Assembly (NCBI GenBank): GCA_902805635.1
Contig: CADCTC010000121.1
Location: forward strand, 1 to 44,371
Length of the DNA: 44,371 nucleotides
Reading direction: 5' to 3'
Origin: an uncultured Chloroflexota bacterium
GTDB taxonomy: Bacteria; Chloroflexota; UBA11872; UBA12225
A model generated the notes under the pieces. The model did no database searches and was not told the DNA's origin. It saw only the letters and a list, made by a program, of their open reading frames with translations. Each line of letters begins with the position of its first letter. Position 1 is the first letter of the stretch. The translations under genes were made by a program, and so were the position numbers. Below are positions 33,696 through 41,816 of this stretch, piece after piece.

Positions 33696-33848
33696 CCGGG
33701 TGTTGTGGGGCGCTGCTGCGCGGGCGCCCAAGGCGGGTCCTGTCTGAACGTCCGGGAGGCTGGCCGAGTGTGAGAAATGCACACCCGATACTCCCCCAAG
33801 AGTCCTAGGCTGTGGGTACCCTACTAGGGTGTCCCGTCCGTGCGTGGG

Positions 33849-33854
33849 TAGAAT
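33849..33854 (+). promoter_or_regulatory. Possible -10 of the MBL/receiver gene
   Basis: TAGAAT, about 85 bases before the ATG at 33940; unlike its neighbours, that gene would have a leader and a Shine-Dalgarno sequence (GGGGA five bases before ATG). No -35 match. The gap 33696-33939 also holds a small palindrome ACCCTACTAGGGT at 33818-33830. Confidence 0.35.
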
Positions 33855-33939
33855 GCCCTAGAGGCGCACGGGGGCACAGGCGGAGCATGCGCAGCCGGGG
33901 GGCCGGACCACAACAGCGCCAGACTCACTGGGGAACACC

Positions 33940-35427
33940 ATGCGCATTCGCTTTTGGGGCACACGCGGGTCTATCGCAACGCCCGGCCCGACTACGCTGC
34001 GGTACGGCGGGAACACGGCGTGCGTGGAAGTACGCGCCGACGACGGCACACTCATCGTGCTGGACTGTGGCACCGGGGCGCGCGGGTTGGGCATGTCTCT
34101 GCTGGCGTCCGGCGAGAAGCCGTTGCGCGGGCACCTGCTGATCACGCACACCCACTGGGACCATATCCAGGGGTTTCCCTTTTTCGCGCCGCTGTTCGTG
34201 CCGGGCAACGAATGGGACATCTATGCGCCGGGCGTGACCGGCCGGCACCTGGAGGAGACGCTCGCCGGGCAGATGGAGTACACCTACTTCCCGGTGCGGC
34301 TGGACCAGCTGGGGGCAACCATCCGCTACCACGACGTGAGTGAGGGGACGTTCCAGATCGGCGTGGTGCGCGTGACGGCGCACTACCTGAACCACCCGGC
34401 GTTGACGCTGGGGTACCGGCTCGAGGCGGGCGGCGCCTCCATGGCGTACGCCACCGACCACGAGCCGCACTCGCACCACCGGCTCGAGCTGCCGGCCGGC
34501 AACGGGAAGGTGGCGCTCTCCCACCCGCTGCACCACGAGGACCGGCGCCACGTGCACTTCCTGGCCGGTACTGACCTGGTCATCCACGACGCGCAGTTCT
34601 CTGCCGAGGAAGACACCAGCCGCATTGGGTGGGGTCACACGGCGGCGGAGCAGGTGGTGGACTTTGCACTGGCGGCCGGCGTGGAGCGCCTTGCGCTGTT
34701 CCACCACGATCCCGGCCACGACGACGCAGCGATCGACCGGATCGTGGAGCGGTGCGTCGATCGGGTGCAGCGAGAGACGCCGGATGGCGAGCGGCTGGTG
34801 GAGGTGACGGCGGCGGCGGAAGGACAGGAGATCGTACTGTCCGAGGAGGCGCGCTTCCTCCTGCAACGCCAGGAGGCAGAGTGGCGCGCGGCGGATGACG
34901 AGACTGGCAGCGAAAACGACGCCGGCTCGGCTGTCACGCCGAGCACAGCCGGCAGCGCGACCGGGAGCCAGGTGGAGACGGTGTTGATGGTGGAGACGCC
35001 GGAGAACGTGGCGCGGTTGACTACCCAGCTGGCGCCGGAAGGGGTACGCCTGCTGGCGGCGAGCACGTTCGAGGCGGCGCTGGCAGTGATGAGCGAGGCG
35101 CAGCCGGACCTGGTGCTGCTGAGCGGCGTGGTGCCGGACCTGGACCCGCTGCGATTCAGCCGCGACGTGCGCGGCGCCGGCAGCGAGGTGCCGATTGTGC
35201 TGCTGACGACGCAGGTGAGCATGGAGGACGCGGTGGCGACCTTCAACGCCGGGATCACCGACCAGCTGCTGCTGCCGTACACGCCGGCCCAGGTGCGCTC
35301 ACGCGTGCGGCGGTGGCTGCAGCACCGGCGGAACACGCAGACGGGCCCATCGGGCTCAGCAGGCCCAGGGGGTCAGTCGGACGAGGCGGCCCAGGTCCCG
35401 CTCGTGGCAGCCGCTACTTCTCGGTAA
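33940..35427 (+). CDS. MBL-fold hydrolase fused to a degenerate receiver domain
   Basis: 495 residues in two domains. The N-terminal metallo-beta-lactamase domain (about 1-305) has FWGTRGS, LDCGTGARG, the metal motif HTHWDH (70-75), a loop His in LNHPALTLGY, ATDHEPH and LFHHDPGHDD, as in phosphodiesterase-like MBL proteins. An acidic Ser/Gly linker follows, then a CheY-like domain (about 346-465). In that domain the phospho-acceptor position is Ser395 (LVLLSGVVPDLDP) and the usual C-terminal Lys is replaced (QLLLPYTP), so it should not be phosphorylated. Plausible role: hydrolysis of a phosphodiester or signalling nucleotide controlled by protein binding. The start is supported by a Shine-Dalgarno match. 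Confidence 0.88.
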   Translation: MRIRFWGTRGSIATPGPTTLRYGGNTACVEVRADDGTLIVLDCGTGARGLGMSLLASGEKPLRGHLLITHTHWDHIQGFPFFAPLFVPGNEWDIYAPGVTGRHLEETLAGQMEYTYFPVRLDQLGATIRYHDVSEGTFQIGVVRVTAHYLNHPALTLGYRLEAGGASMAYATDHEPHSHHRLELPAGNGKVALSHPLHHEDRRHVHFLAGTDLVIHDAQFSAEEDTSRIGWGHTAAEQVVDFALAAGVERLALFHHDPGHDDAAIDRIVERCVDRVQRETPDGERLVEVTAAAEGQEIVLSEEARFLLQRQEAEWRAADDETGSENDAGSAVTPSTAGSATGSQVETVLMVETPENVARLTTQLAPEGVRLLAASTFEAALAVMSEAQPDLVLLSGVVPDLDPLRFSRDVRGAGSEVPIVLLTTQVSMEDAVATFNAGITDQLLLPYTPAQVRSRVRRWLQHRRNTQTGPSGSAGPGGQSDEAAQVPLVAAATSR

Positions 35428-35503
35428 GCGTCGGCGGTGCGCCTGGCGCTACCGGTTCGCCGGCAACGCACCAGTAGCGGCCGCTACTTTTCGGTAAGCG
35501 TCG
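35410..35503. repeat. Imperfect direct repeat, two 24-base copies
   Basis: Copies at 35410-35433 and 35480-35503 differ in one base. The left copy codes for the end of the MBL/receiver protein; the right copy, on the minus strand, codes for the end of the M14 peptidase (TLTEK and stop), and the left copy read on the minus strand gives the same TLTEK-stop. It looks like a duplicated gene end. Confidence 0.8.
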
Positions 35504-36434
35504 ACAGCGCCGCGTCGAGCGCGGCCAGGTGCATGGCCACGCGCTGGTCGAGCGGCAGGTGGGTGGGCGTCTCTATGGTTGCGGTGGCGCGGAGTTGTGG
35601 CTCCTCAGCCGATGGCGGCGCTTCAGGCCGGTCCACACCAAGGCTCGTGACGCCGCTGCGCTGGTGGTAGCGCGCCACGTAGAACGGCAGCGGCCAGGTG
35701 TTCCACCCGCGCTGGCGCTCACGGGCGCGCTCGCTGTCCAGGACGACGACACCGCCATCGAGCGGGATCTCGCCGTCCACCAGGTCACCCTGGTGGAGAG
35801 GACCAAGGCGGCCGGCAACCTGGACGATGGCGCGGCCCAGCGCCTGCGGAGCGAAGACGTAGAGACCAGGGGCGTCCACGTCCTCGTGGCAGTCCAGGTA
35901 GAGGTCGAACGAACGACCGCGTAGGGCGCGCTTGAGCAGGGACACCTCGGGCGTCTTCGGGGTGGCGCGCCGGAAGCTGCGGTTGAGGTCGAGACCACCG
36001 GGACCCTCGCGGCGGTTATGGACGTAGCCCCAAGGGTTGGTGCAGGGGGTCAGGACGAATTCGATGTCCGGCCAGCGGGTGTCGCGGCGCTCTTCCAGGA
36101 AGCGGACGATGGCGTGGGCGCCGGCCGGCTCGTCTCCGTGAGTACCTCCGTTGAGCATGACGCTGAAGCGCGCCCCGCTGCGACGGGCGGCGCCGGTGGA
36201 GCCGGCAGCGGGAATGCGGACGATGAACAGGTCGTAGGCTTCGCCGGTAGCGTCCAGGCTTCCAGGGACCACTTGCCGGCCGTAGACGCGGAGCGAGGCG
36301 ATGGACCGGCGCGGCTCGACGGCAGCGCGGATGCGCGCGGCCAGGGCCGCATAGTCGCGCGGAGGGGTTTGGTCCGCACCGGAGGTCGGGCGGGTGGCTG
36401 CGCCGGCGATTGGGGACGTGACCGAGGCGCTCAT
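35484..36434 (-). CDS. M14-family zinc carboxypeptidase / deacylase-like protein
   Basis: 316-residue protein of the M14 peptidase/AstE-AspA superfamily. Zinc ligands: His99 and Glu102 in GGTHGDEPAG and His183 in LDCHEDVD; Asn151-Arg152 in LDLNRSF bind the substrate carboxylate. The C-terminal region does not show an obvious catalytic Glu in the usual place, so the exact subfamily (carboxypeptidase versus amidase/deacylase) is open. No signal peptide, hence probably cytoplasmic. ATG 36434 has GGAG six bases upstream; the longer frame to 36815 runs antisense to the next gene and is rejected. Divergent from 36477-37205. Confidence 0.85.
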   Translation of the reverse strand: MSASVTSPIAGAATRPTSGADQTPPRDYAALAARIRAAVEPRRSIASLRVYGRQVVPGSLDATGEAYDLFIVRIPAAGSTGAARRSGARFSVMLNGGTHGDEPAGAHAIVRFLEERRDTRWPDIEFVLTPCTNPWGYVHNRREGPGGLDLNRSFRRATPKTPEVSLLKRALRGRSFDLYLDCHEDVDAPGLYVFAPQALGRAIVQVAGRLGPLHQGDLVDGEIPLDGGVVVLDSERARERQRGWNTWPLPFYVARYHQRSGVTSLGVDRPEAPPSAEEPQLRATATIETPTHLPLDQRVAMHLAALDAALSTLTEK

Positions 36435-36476
36435 CTCCTGCTCCGGGCGAAGCGTATCATCGACGGCAAGAGCCGC

Positions 36477-37205
36477 ATGGCGAGTAACGCGTACGTCTTC
36501 ATGACGCGCTGGTGGATGGGACTGCCCGTTGTACTGACAGCAGGCGCGATTAGCGGATACGCGCTGATGCGGCTGCGGGAACGTCGCCCGACCCAACGGC
36601 CACGGCCGTTCGACCCGGACCGGATCGCGTACTTCGAAGCGGCGGGATGGCGAGCGTACTACGACCGCGACTGGCTGCGGCTGGTCCGGCTGCTGGCCCA
36701 GGCGTGCCGGGAGCAGTTCCGCATGCCGTTCCCGCGGAACTGGCTGGGAGCGTACTACGTGACGCGGGCGGCGGCGGCGTGGGCGCCCAAGCGGAACAAG
36801 CCGCAGGAGGCGCATCAGTTCTACGAGCGGTTCTACGCGCTGGCGAAGCGGTACTCAGGGATGGCGTTCGATCCGGCGCGGGTTGCGGCGCTGGAGCTGC
36901 GGTACAACGACGTGCACCGGCGCCTCTCCGGCATGGCCGACACGGGAGAGTTCATCGACACGATGACGGCCCTCCACGGCGCGTTGTTCGGCCTCTCACC
37001 AGAGGCGGCGCTCGAGTCAGCGGAGCAACGCGTGCTGGCGGCACACGTGGTGGACCGGATCACCGGCAAGCGCTCCGAGGACGTGGAGGCGGACTGGCGC
37101 CTGCTGGAGGAGCACCTGCGCGCGTGCTACCGCTCGGTGCAGCGTGCGCTCACCGCCGGGAGCACCCAGAGCACGATGAGCACGGGCACGACGGGCACCA
37201 CGTGA
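36477..37205 (+). CDS. Hypothetical membrane-anchored protein
   Basis: 242-residue protein with one N-terminal membrane helix (about residues 13-32, TRWWMGLPVVLTAGAISGYA) followed by a soluble, helix-rich domain: FEAAGWRAYYDRDWLRLVRL, MPFPRNWLGAYYVTRAAAAW, HQFYERFYALAKRYSG. Repeating amphipathic helices with many Trp/Tyr/Arg recall TPR-like scaffolds but no canonical repeat is visible. The end is Ser/Thr/Gly-rich. ATG 36477 is the first start before the membrane helix. No family recognised. Its stop is one base from that of the convergent HTH gene. Confidence 0.7.
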   Translation: MASNAYVFMTRWWMGLPVVLTAGAISGYALMRLRERRPTQRPRPFDPDRIAYFEAAGWRAYYDRDWLRLVRLLAQACREQFRMPFPRNWLGAYYVTRAAAAWAPKRNKPQEAHQFYERFYALAKRYSGMAFDPARVAALELRYNDVHRRLSGMADTGEFIDTMTALHGALFGLSPEAALESAEQRVLAAHVVDRITGKRSEDVEADWRLLEEHLRACYRSVQRALTAGSTQSTMSTGTTGTT

Positions 37206-37206
37206 G

Positions 37207-37437
37207 CTACGCGCGGCGTTGCTGGATGAACTTCTGGGCGGTGTCCGTCTTGGACCACTGGCGCAGGGCATTGACGTCCCAGAGCAGGCGGCCGTCGGCG
37301 TCGCGGTCGGCCTTGGGGACGGTGCCATCGCCCTCCCACCAGCGGATGTTGGCTTCGGTGGCGTTGAGAGCCTGCATGAGGTCGGGCAGCGTGACAGGCG
37401 GGAGCTGCTTGTTCTGGCGGGAGGCGTTGTTGGTCAC
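37207..37437 (-). CDS. Small MerR-like helix-turn-helix protein
   Basis: 76-residue (GTG 37437) or 86-residue (GTG 37467) protein. LPDLMQALNATEANIRWWEG followed by DGTVPKADRDADGRLLWDVN resembles the winged helix of MerR-type DNA-binding domains, in which a helix pair is followed by a wing and a D-V-x-A-L segment. GTG 37437 has AGGA nine bases upstream and is preferred. No effector domain, so it may be a small regulator or excisionase-like protein. Confidence 0.6.
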   Translation of the reverse strand: MTNNASRQNKQLPPVTLPDLMQALNATEANIRWWEGDGTVPKADRDADGRLLWDVNALRQWSKTDTAQKFIQQRRA

Positions 37438-37758
37438 TGGTGATTCCTGACTGACGGAGGGTTTCACAACTCTACGGGGTCCTTAGACGACCTCAGCACG
37501 AATCGATGTTGTGAAGCCATCACTTAGGTGCTGATGAGAATCTTACGGCTCACGCCGAGGCGTTCAGGTGTCCGTAGGGGCCACGCTACGTCAAGCTGAC
37601 GCAACGTGGGCGCGGTGGGTGCGTTGGGGACACGCCGGTGGGCCGTGAGAATGGCCCGCGGCCGCGGATGCAGGCGGACACCGGGGCACCGATCCATCAG
37701 TAGGGAGCGGTGGACGCTTACGCGGATGCGGCACAGTGAACGGGAGAGGAACGGGAGC
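37438..37758. other. Intergenic region, nothing firm
   Basis: About 320 bases between two divergent small genes. A nested inverted repeat CCACG...CGTGG enclosing CGTCAAGCTGACG lies near 37580-37610. No tRNA, promoter consensus or convincing reading frame was found. Confidence 0.5.
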
Positions 37759-38073
37759 GTGGACGTGGAAGCTTTAGCATGGGCGTGGGGCAGGCTGGCG
37801 CTGGCGGTGGTGTGCGTGGCGGCACTCATCGCGGCGCGATGGCACCATGAGCGGCAGCTGGCCGCGGAGGGGCGTGGACGGCGCGAGATTGGCGAGTGGC
37901 TGGAGCAGCGGCCGGCAACGGCGCGCGCCGGCCAGGGAGGCGGTGGCATCCTGGAGGTGTTCGTGCGCCGGATACCGAACGTCTCGTACCCGCTGTACTG
38001 GATGGGCCTGACCACCAGCGCGGCGCTGGCAGCGCAGTCGGTCAGCGTGCTGGTGCTGCTGCAATGGGGCTGA
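37759..38073 (+). CDS. Small hypothetical membrane protein
   Basis: 104-residue protein with an N-terminal membrane helix (ALAWAWGRLALAVVCVAALI), a basic middle part with WHHER and WLEQRP, and a C-terminal hydrophobic segment (SYPLYWMGLTTSAALAAQSV and onwards). GTG 37759 is chosen for the purine-rich AGAGGAACGGGAG before it; ATG 37726 is an alternative. Its end overlaps the start of the DUF364 gene by 10 bases, so the two are likely translated together and may work together. Confidence 0.55.
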   Translation: MDVEALAWAWGRLALAVVCVAALIAARWHHERQLAAEGRGRREIGEWLEQRPATARAGQGGGGILEVFVRRIPNVSYPLYWMGLTTSAALAAQSVSVLVLLQWG

Positions 38074-38906
38074 TCGAGGACCTGCTAACAGCGGCGGCGC
38101 GGGAACCGTCGCTGGTGGTGCGCCAGGTGGTGAACGGGCCGCGCTTCGTAGGCATCGGCGCGGCGGTGGCGGATGCAGGGAACCAGCTGGTCTCGGCGGG
38201 AGTAGCGTTCCGAAGCATTGCGCCGAGTGGCCTGGTGAACGGGGCGGACAATGGCTCCCCAATGCCAGCAGCGGGCGGGCGGAGCGCCCGCGCTGCCGGC
38301 GCCGGCAGCGGGGCGGCCGTGCCGGCGGTGGACAGCGCGGTGCTGGAAACGGCTCGGATGCTGCTGGCCGGCGCCGGCACAGCCACTGTGAAAGGGCAGG
38401 GGCTGCTGTTTGGCGCGGCGGCGCTGAACGCCATTTTTGCGTACGGGCGGCAGAGAGAGGGTGGGGCGCTGCGGGAAGAGAACGGGTTGGAGGTGGTGGG
38501 GCGTGAGGGCGCCGGGAAGAAGCTGGTGGTGGTTGGGCGGTTCCCCTACTTGGAGGCGATGCGGCAGGCAGCGGCGGAGTCGTGGGTGCTGGAGCTGGAG
38601 CCGGAGGGGGATGAGCTGCCGGCAGCGGCAGCGGCGGAGGTGCTGCCGCTGGCAGACGTGGTGGGTATCACCGGCAGCACGCTGGCCAACGGGACGCTAG
38701 AGGGGCTGCTGCGGCTGTGCCGGCCCGATGCATTCGTCGCGGTCATCGGACCGACGACACCGCTGTCGCCGGTGCTGTTCGACTACGGGGTGGATGCGCT
38801 GTTCGGCGTGACGCCGGAGGACCCGGCGCTGGCACTGGCGACGATAGCGCAGGAGGGCTCAACGCGGCGCATCCCTGGAATGCGGGCGATGTGCCTCATG
38901 CGCTGA
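38064..38906 (+). CDS. DUF364 (putative heavy-metal chelation) domain protein
   Basis: 280-residue protein. The C-terminal DUF364 region reads KKLVVVGRFPYLEAMRQAA, LADVVGITGSTLANGTLEGL and VAVIGPTTPLSPVLFDYGVD, matching the family in which the STLANGT and GPTTPLSP loops bind a ligand. A shorter N-terminal part (DUF4213-like) is followed by an Ala/Gly-rich linker at about residues 60-90. The family is suspected to bind metal chelates; here it lies next to molybdate uptake and a molybdenum enzyme, which would suit that idea. ATG 38064 overlaps the preceding gene; its stop overlaps the convergent oxidoreductase gene by 11 bases. Confidence 0.82.
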   Translation: MGLIEDLLTAAAREPSLVVRQVVNGPRFVGIGAAVADAGNQLVSAGVAFRSIAPSGLVNGADNGSPMPAAGGRSARAAGAGSGAAVPAVDSAVLETARMLLAGAGTATVKGQGLLFGAAALNAIFAYGRQREGGALREENGLEVVGREGAGKKLVVVGRFPYLEAMRQAAAESWVLELEPEGDELPAAAAAEVLPLADVVGITGSTLANGTLEGLLRLCRPDAFVAVIGPTTPLSPVLFDYGVDALFGVTPEDPALALATIAQEGSTRRIPGMRAMCLMR

Positions 38907-39993
38907 CGTTGAAGGTGATGGGGCGCACCGCGTTGTTGCCGTAGCCGTACTTGTTCCAGCGTGGGTCATCGGGCTGGACGTTGCCGGCGGAATCGGTGGC
39001 GCGGGAGCGCAGGGCGCGGCGGCCGGCGGCGTCGGCGGTCCAATCGAGCTCCCAGGCGCGCCAGCTGGTGGCGGAGGTCTGGGGGAGCAAGCGCGCTTCG
39101 CGCCAGTCGTCGCCGCCGTCCACGGCGACTTCAACACGGACAATCTCGCCGTGGCCGGACCACGCCTTGCCGCGCACGGTCAGTGGGCCGGGGGGGACCG
39201 TGCCGCCTTCATCGGGGGAGATGATGATGGACTTGACGCGCATGGTGGTGACGGGCTGCGCCTGGCTGCCGTCGGACAGCTCGTAGATGTAGCGGTTGCG
39301 CTGGTAGTAGCCGGTGAACGGCTCGGTGATGGCGTGGATGCGGTTCAGCCACTTGACGCTGGCCATGCCGTACCAGGATGGGACGACCAGGCGCAGCGGA
39401 GCGCCGTGGTCGCGCGGCAGCGGCTCGCCGTTCATCTCGTAGGCCAGCAGCGTGCCCTCGGCCAGGGCCTTGTCCAGTGGCAGCGAGCGCGCAAAGGGGA
39501 TGTCGCCGGGGCCGTCCTTTGGCTTGCCGTGATCGGCGCCTTCGAAGAGGATCTCCACTACGCCGTCCTGGACGCCGGCGCGGTCGAGGACGGCGCGCAG
39601 GGGAGTGCCGGTCCAGGTGCCGGCGCTGATGGCGCCGACGTGCCAGGGCTCGCCGCTGGGAAGCGGTGCAAGCTGGAGGCGGTTGTTGCCGGCGCACTCC
39701 ATGACGGTGGTGATGGTCTGGGAGCCGAGCGCACGCAGCTCGTCCAGGGTGAGCTCCAGCGCCTGGCGCACCGCCCCACCAATACCAAGGCGGAAGGCAG
39801 CGGCGTCCAGGGAGGGGACGGCAAAATTGCTGCGGACGTAGAAGCTGGGCGTGGGCGTGACGTCGGGCTCCAGTGCAGCGACGGAAGACTCGGCGTTGAA
39901 CGGCGCGGGCTTGAGCGGGACAAGCCCAGCCTGGTCTGCGTGATCGGCGGCTTGGGTGGAGGCGTGCGTGGCGCGAGTGGCAGTGGCGGTCAT
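38896..39993 (-). CDS. Sulfite-oxidase-like molybdopterin-dependent oxidoreductase
   Basis: 365-residue Moco enzyme of the sulfite oxidase family. The molybdenum-binding Cys100 lies in TTVMECAGNNRLQLAP; HVGAISAGTWTGTPLRAVLD, LAYEMNGEPLPRDHGAPLRL and YGMASVKWLNRI are further Moco-domain blocks. The C-terminal dimerisation domain begins at about residue 258 (MRVKSIIISPDEGG) and ends with Arg-rich ALRSRATDSAGN. No heme domain and no Tat signal are present, unlike many bacterial relatives, so it is probably cytoplasmic or the start is mis-set. ATG 39993 is the first start; the longer frame to 40248 runs antisense to modA. Divergent from modA. Confidence 0.92.
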   Translation of the reverse strand: MTATATRATHASTQAADHADQAGLVPLKPAPFNAESSVAALEPDVTPTPSFYVRSNFAVPSLDAAAFRLGIGGAVRQALELTLDELRALGSQTITTVMECAGNNRLQLAPLPSGEPWHVGAISAGTWTGTPLRAVLDRAGVQDGVVEILFEGADHGKPKDGPGDIPFARSLPLDKALAEGTLLAYEMNGEPLPRDHGAPLRLVVPSWYGMASVKWLNRIHAITEPFTGYYQRNRYIYELSDGSQAQPVTTMRVKSIIISPDEGGTVPPGPLTVRGKAWSGHGEIVRVEVAVDGGDDWREARLLPQTSATSWRAWELDWTADAAGRRALRSRATDSAGNVQPDDPRWNKYGYGNNAVRPITFNVSA

Positions 39994-40070
39994 GACGGTG
40001 GCTACGGTACCACGCGACGGGGCGACTCGGCCGGCCGGGCGTTCTATCCTTAGCAGAGAAGTAGGCTGGA

Positions 40071-40925
40071 GTGAGCGTGCTGGGTAGGCGCAGGCGGGTG
40101 CTGATGGCGGCCGGCATCGGGATGCTGACGGCGTGCGGGGAGTCTGCGTCCACCGGGAGCGTGGCGGGAAGAAGCGACGCGACGCCTGCCTCGACACCTG
40201 AGCCACGGGAGCTGGTGCTGTTGGTGGCGTCTTCCCTGACCGATGCATTCACCGAGATGGGGGATGACTTCCCGCGACAGGCGGGCGCAGCGGGAGTGAA
40301 GTTGACGTTTAACTTCGGCGCGTCGTCGCTGCTGCGGACGCAGCTGGAGCAAGGGGCGCCCGCGGACGTGTTTGTCTCGGCGGACACCATCCAGATGGAC
40401 CAGGCGGTGAAGGCTGGATTGCTGGACGGGACGCCACAGGTGTTCGTGCGGAACCGGCTGGTGGTGGTGCTGCCGCGCGAGAACCGGGCGGGGGTGCTGA
40501 CGCTGGCGGACCTGGCGAAGCCGGGGCTGAAGGTGGTGACGACGCCACGTGACGTGCCGGTGGGGAACTACACACGCCAGGCACTGGAGAAGATGGCGGC
40601 GGACGGGCAGTTTGGGGTGGGGTTAGACCAGCGGGTGCTGGCGAACGTGGTGTCGGAAGAGGCGAACGTGCGGCAGGTGGTGACGAAGGTGCAGTTGGGC
40701 GAGGCGGACGCCGGCGTGGTGTACGCGTCGGACGTGACGCCGCGGGTGGCGCCGGAGGTGCGGGTGATCGATATCCCAGACCGCTTCAATACGGTAGCCG
40801 AGTATCCGATTGGGGTGACGAAGCAGACGAAGGCGCCGGCCACGGCGCGGCGGTTCGTGGAGTACGTGCGTGGACCGGCGGGGCAGGCGATCCTCAAGAA
40901 GCACAACTTCATTCCTCTGGCATAA
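40071..40925 (+). CDS. modA: Molybdate ABC transporter substrate-binding lipoprotein
   Basis: 284-residue ModA. Lipoprotein signal ends LTAC (Cys22). Family blocks: LVLLVASSLTDAFTEMGDDF, TFNFGASSLLRTQLEQGAPA, DVFVSADTIQMDQAVKAG, and GEADAGVVYASDV near the C-terminus, i.e. the Ser/Ala-rich loops that hold the oxyanion. GTG 40071 is the start, with a purine-rich stretch before it; a TATCCT hexamer at 40045-40050 may be its -10. First gene of the modABC operon. Tungstate is an alternative ligand. Confidence 0.92.
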   Translation: MSVLGRRRRVLMAAGIGMLTACGESASTGSVAGRSDATPASTPEPRELVLLVASSLTDAFTEMGDDFPRQAGAAGVKLTFNFGASSLLRTQLEQGAPADVFVSADTIQMDQAVKAGLLDGTPQVFVRNRLVVVLPRENRAGVLTLADLAKPGLKVVTTPRDVPVGNYTRQALEKMAADGQFGVGLDQRVLANVVSEEANVRQVVTKVQLGEADAGVVYASDVTPRVAPEVRVIDIPDRFNTVAEYPIGVTKQTKAPATARRFVEYVRGPAGQAILKKHNFIPLA

Positions 40926-40946
40926 GCGACGAATGTCGGAGGACGA

Positions 40947-41816
40947 ATGACGAAGGCTCCTGGACGCCGCGCGCTCGCTCTTCGCCCATCTCTGTTGGTC
41001 GAGCCGCTGGGGGTGTTGGCGGCGGGGGTGGTCGTGCTGCTGCTGGCGGTGCCGCTGGGGGCGCTGGTGTGGCGGACGGTGGAGAGTGGGGCGCTGGGGC
41101 CGGCGCTGGGAAATCCAACGGTGCTGGCAGCGCTGCAGCTGTCGCTGCTGACGTCCGTGGGGTCGCTGGCGCTGGCGGTGCTGCTGGGGACGCCGCTGGC
41201 GTACGGGCTGGCGCGGCGGGAGTTTCCAGGGAAGGGAGCGATCGAGGCGCTGGTGGAGGTGCCCATCGTGCTGCCGCCGGCGGTGGCGGGGATCGCGCTG
41301 CTGATGGCGTTTGGGCGGCGGGGCGTGGTGGGGGCGGCGCTGGCGACGGTGGGGATCAGCCTGGCGTTCACGCCGTGGGCGGTGGTGCTGGCGCAGTGCT
41401 TCGTGGCGGCGCCGTTCTACGTGCGCGCGGCGCGGGCGGGGTTCGCGGGGGTGGACCGGGAGCTGGAGCGCACGGCGTACACGCTGGGGGAGTCGCCACT
41501 GGGCACGTTCTGGCGGGTGACGGTGCCGCTGGCGTTCCCGTCGCTGCTGGCAGGGGCGGTGCTGTGCTGGGCGCGGGCACTGGGAGAGTTTGGGGCGACG
41601 ATCATGTTCGCAGGGTCGTTCCGTGGCCGCACCCAGACGATGCCGCTGGCGATCTATGCGGCGCTGGAGAGCGACCTGGGGGCGGCGCTGGCGCTGGGAA
41701 CGATCCTGGTGGGGGTGTCGGTGGCGGTGCTGGCGCTGGTGCGGCTGGTAACGCGCCGGCAAGAGGCGATGGCGAGCGCCGGCCTGGGTGTGGTGGACGC
41801 GCGTGCTGTCGGCTGA
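40947..41816 (+). CDS. modB: Molybdate ABC transporter permease
   Basis: 289-residue inner-membrane permease with about six membrane segments. Diagnostic blocks: PLAYGLARREFPGKGAIEAL, VEVPIVLPPAVAGIALLMAF, and the EAA loop around RELERTAYTLGESPLGTFWR, then WARALGEFGATIMFAGSF. GGAGGA lies three bases before the ATG. Its 3' end overlaps modC by 14 bases. The coding strand is very G-rich. Confidence 0.93.
   Translation: MTKAPGRRALALRPSLLVEPLGVLAAGVVVLLLAVPLGALVWRTVESGALGPALGNPTVLAALQLSLLTSVGSLALAVLLGTPLAYGLARREFPGKGAIEALVEVPIVLPPAVAGIALLMAFGRRGVVGAALATVGISLAFTPWAVVLAQCFVAAPFYVRAARAGFAGVDRELERTAYTLGESPLGTFWRVTVPLAFPSLLAGAVLCWARALGEFGATIMFAGSFRGRTQTMPLAIYAALESDLGAALALGTILVGVSVAVLALVRLVTRRQEAMASAGLGVVDARAVG

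Noticed and set aside
39994..40070. Molybdenum-cofactor riboswitch before modA
   Set aside because: The divergent gap is only 77 bases, too short for that RNA, and no matching conserved helices were recognised.
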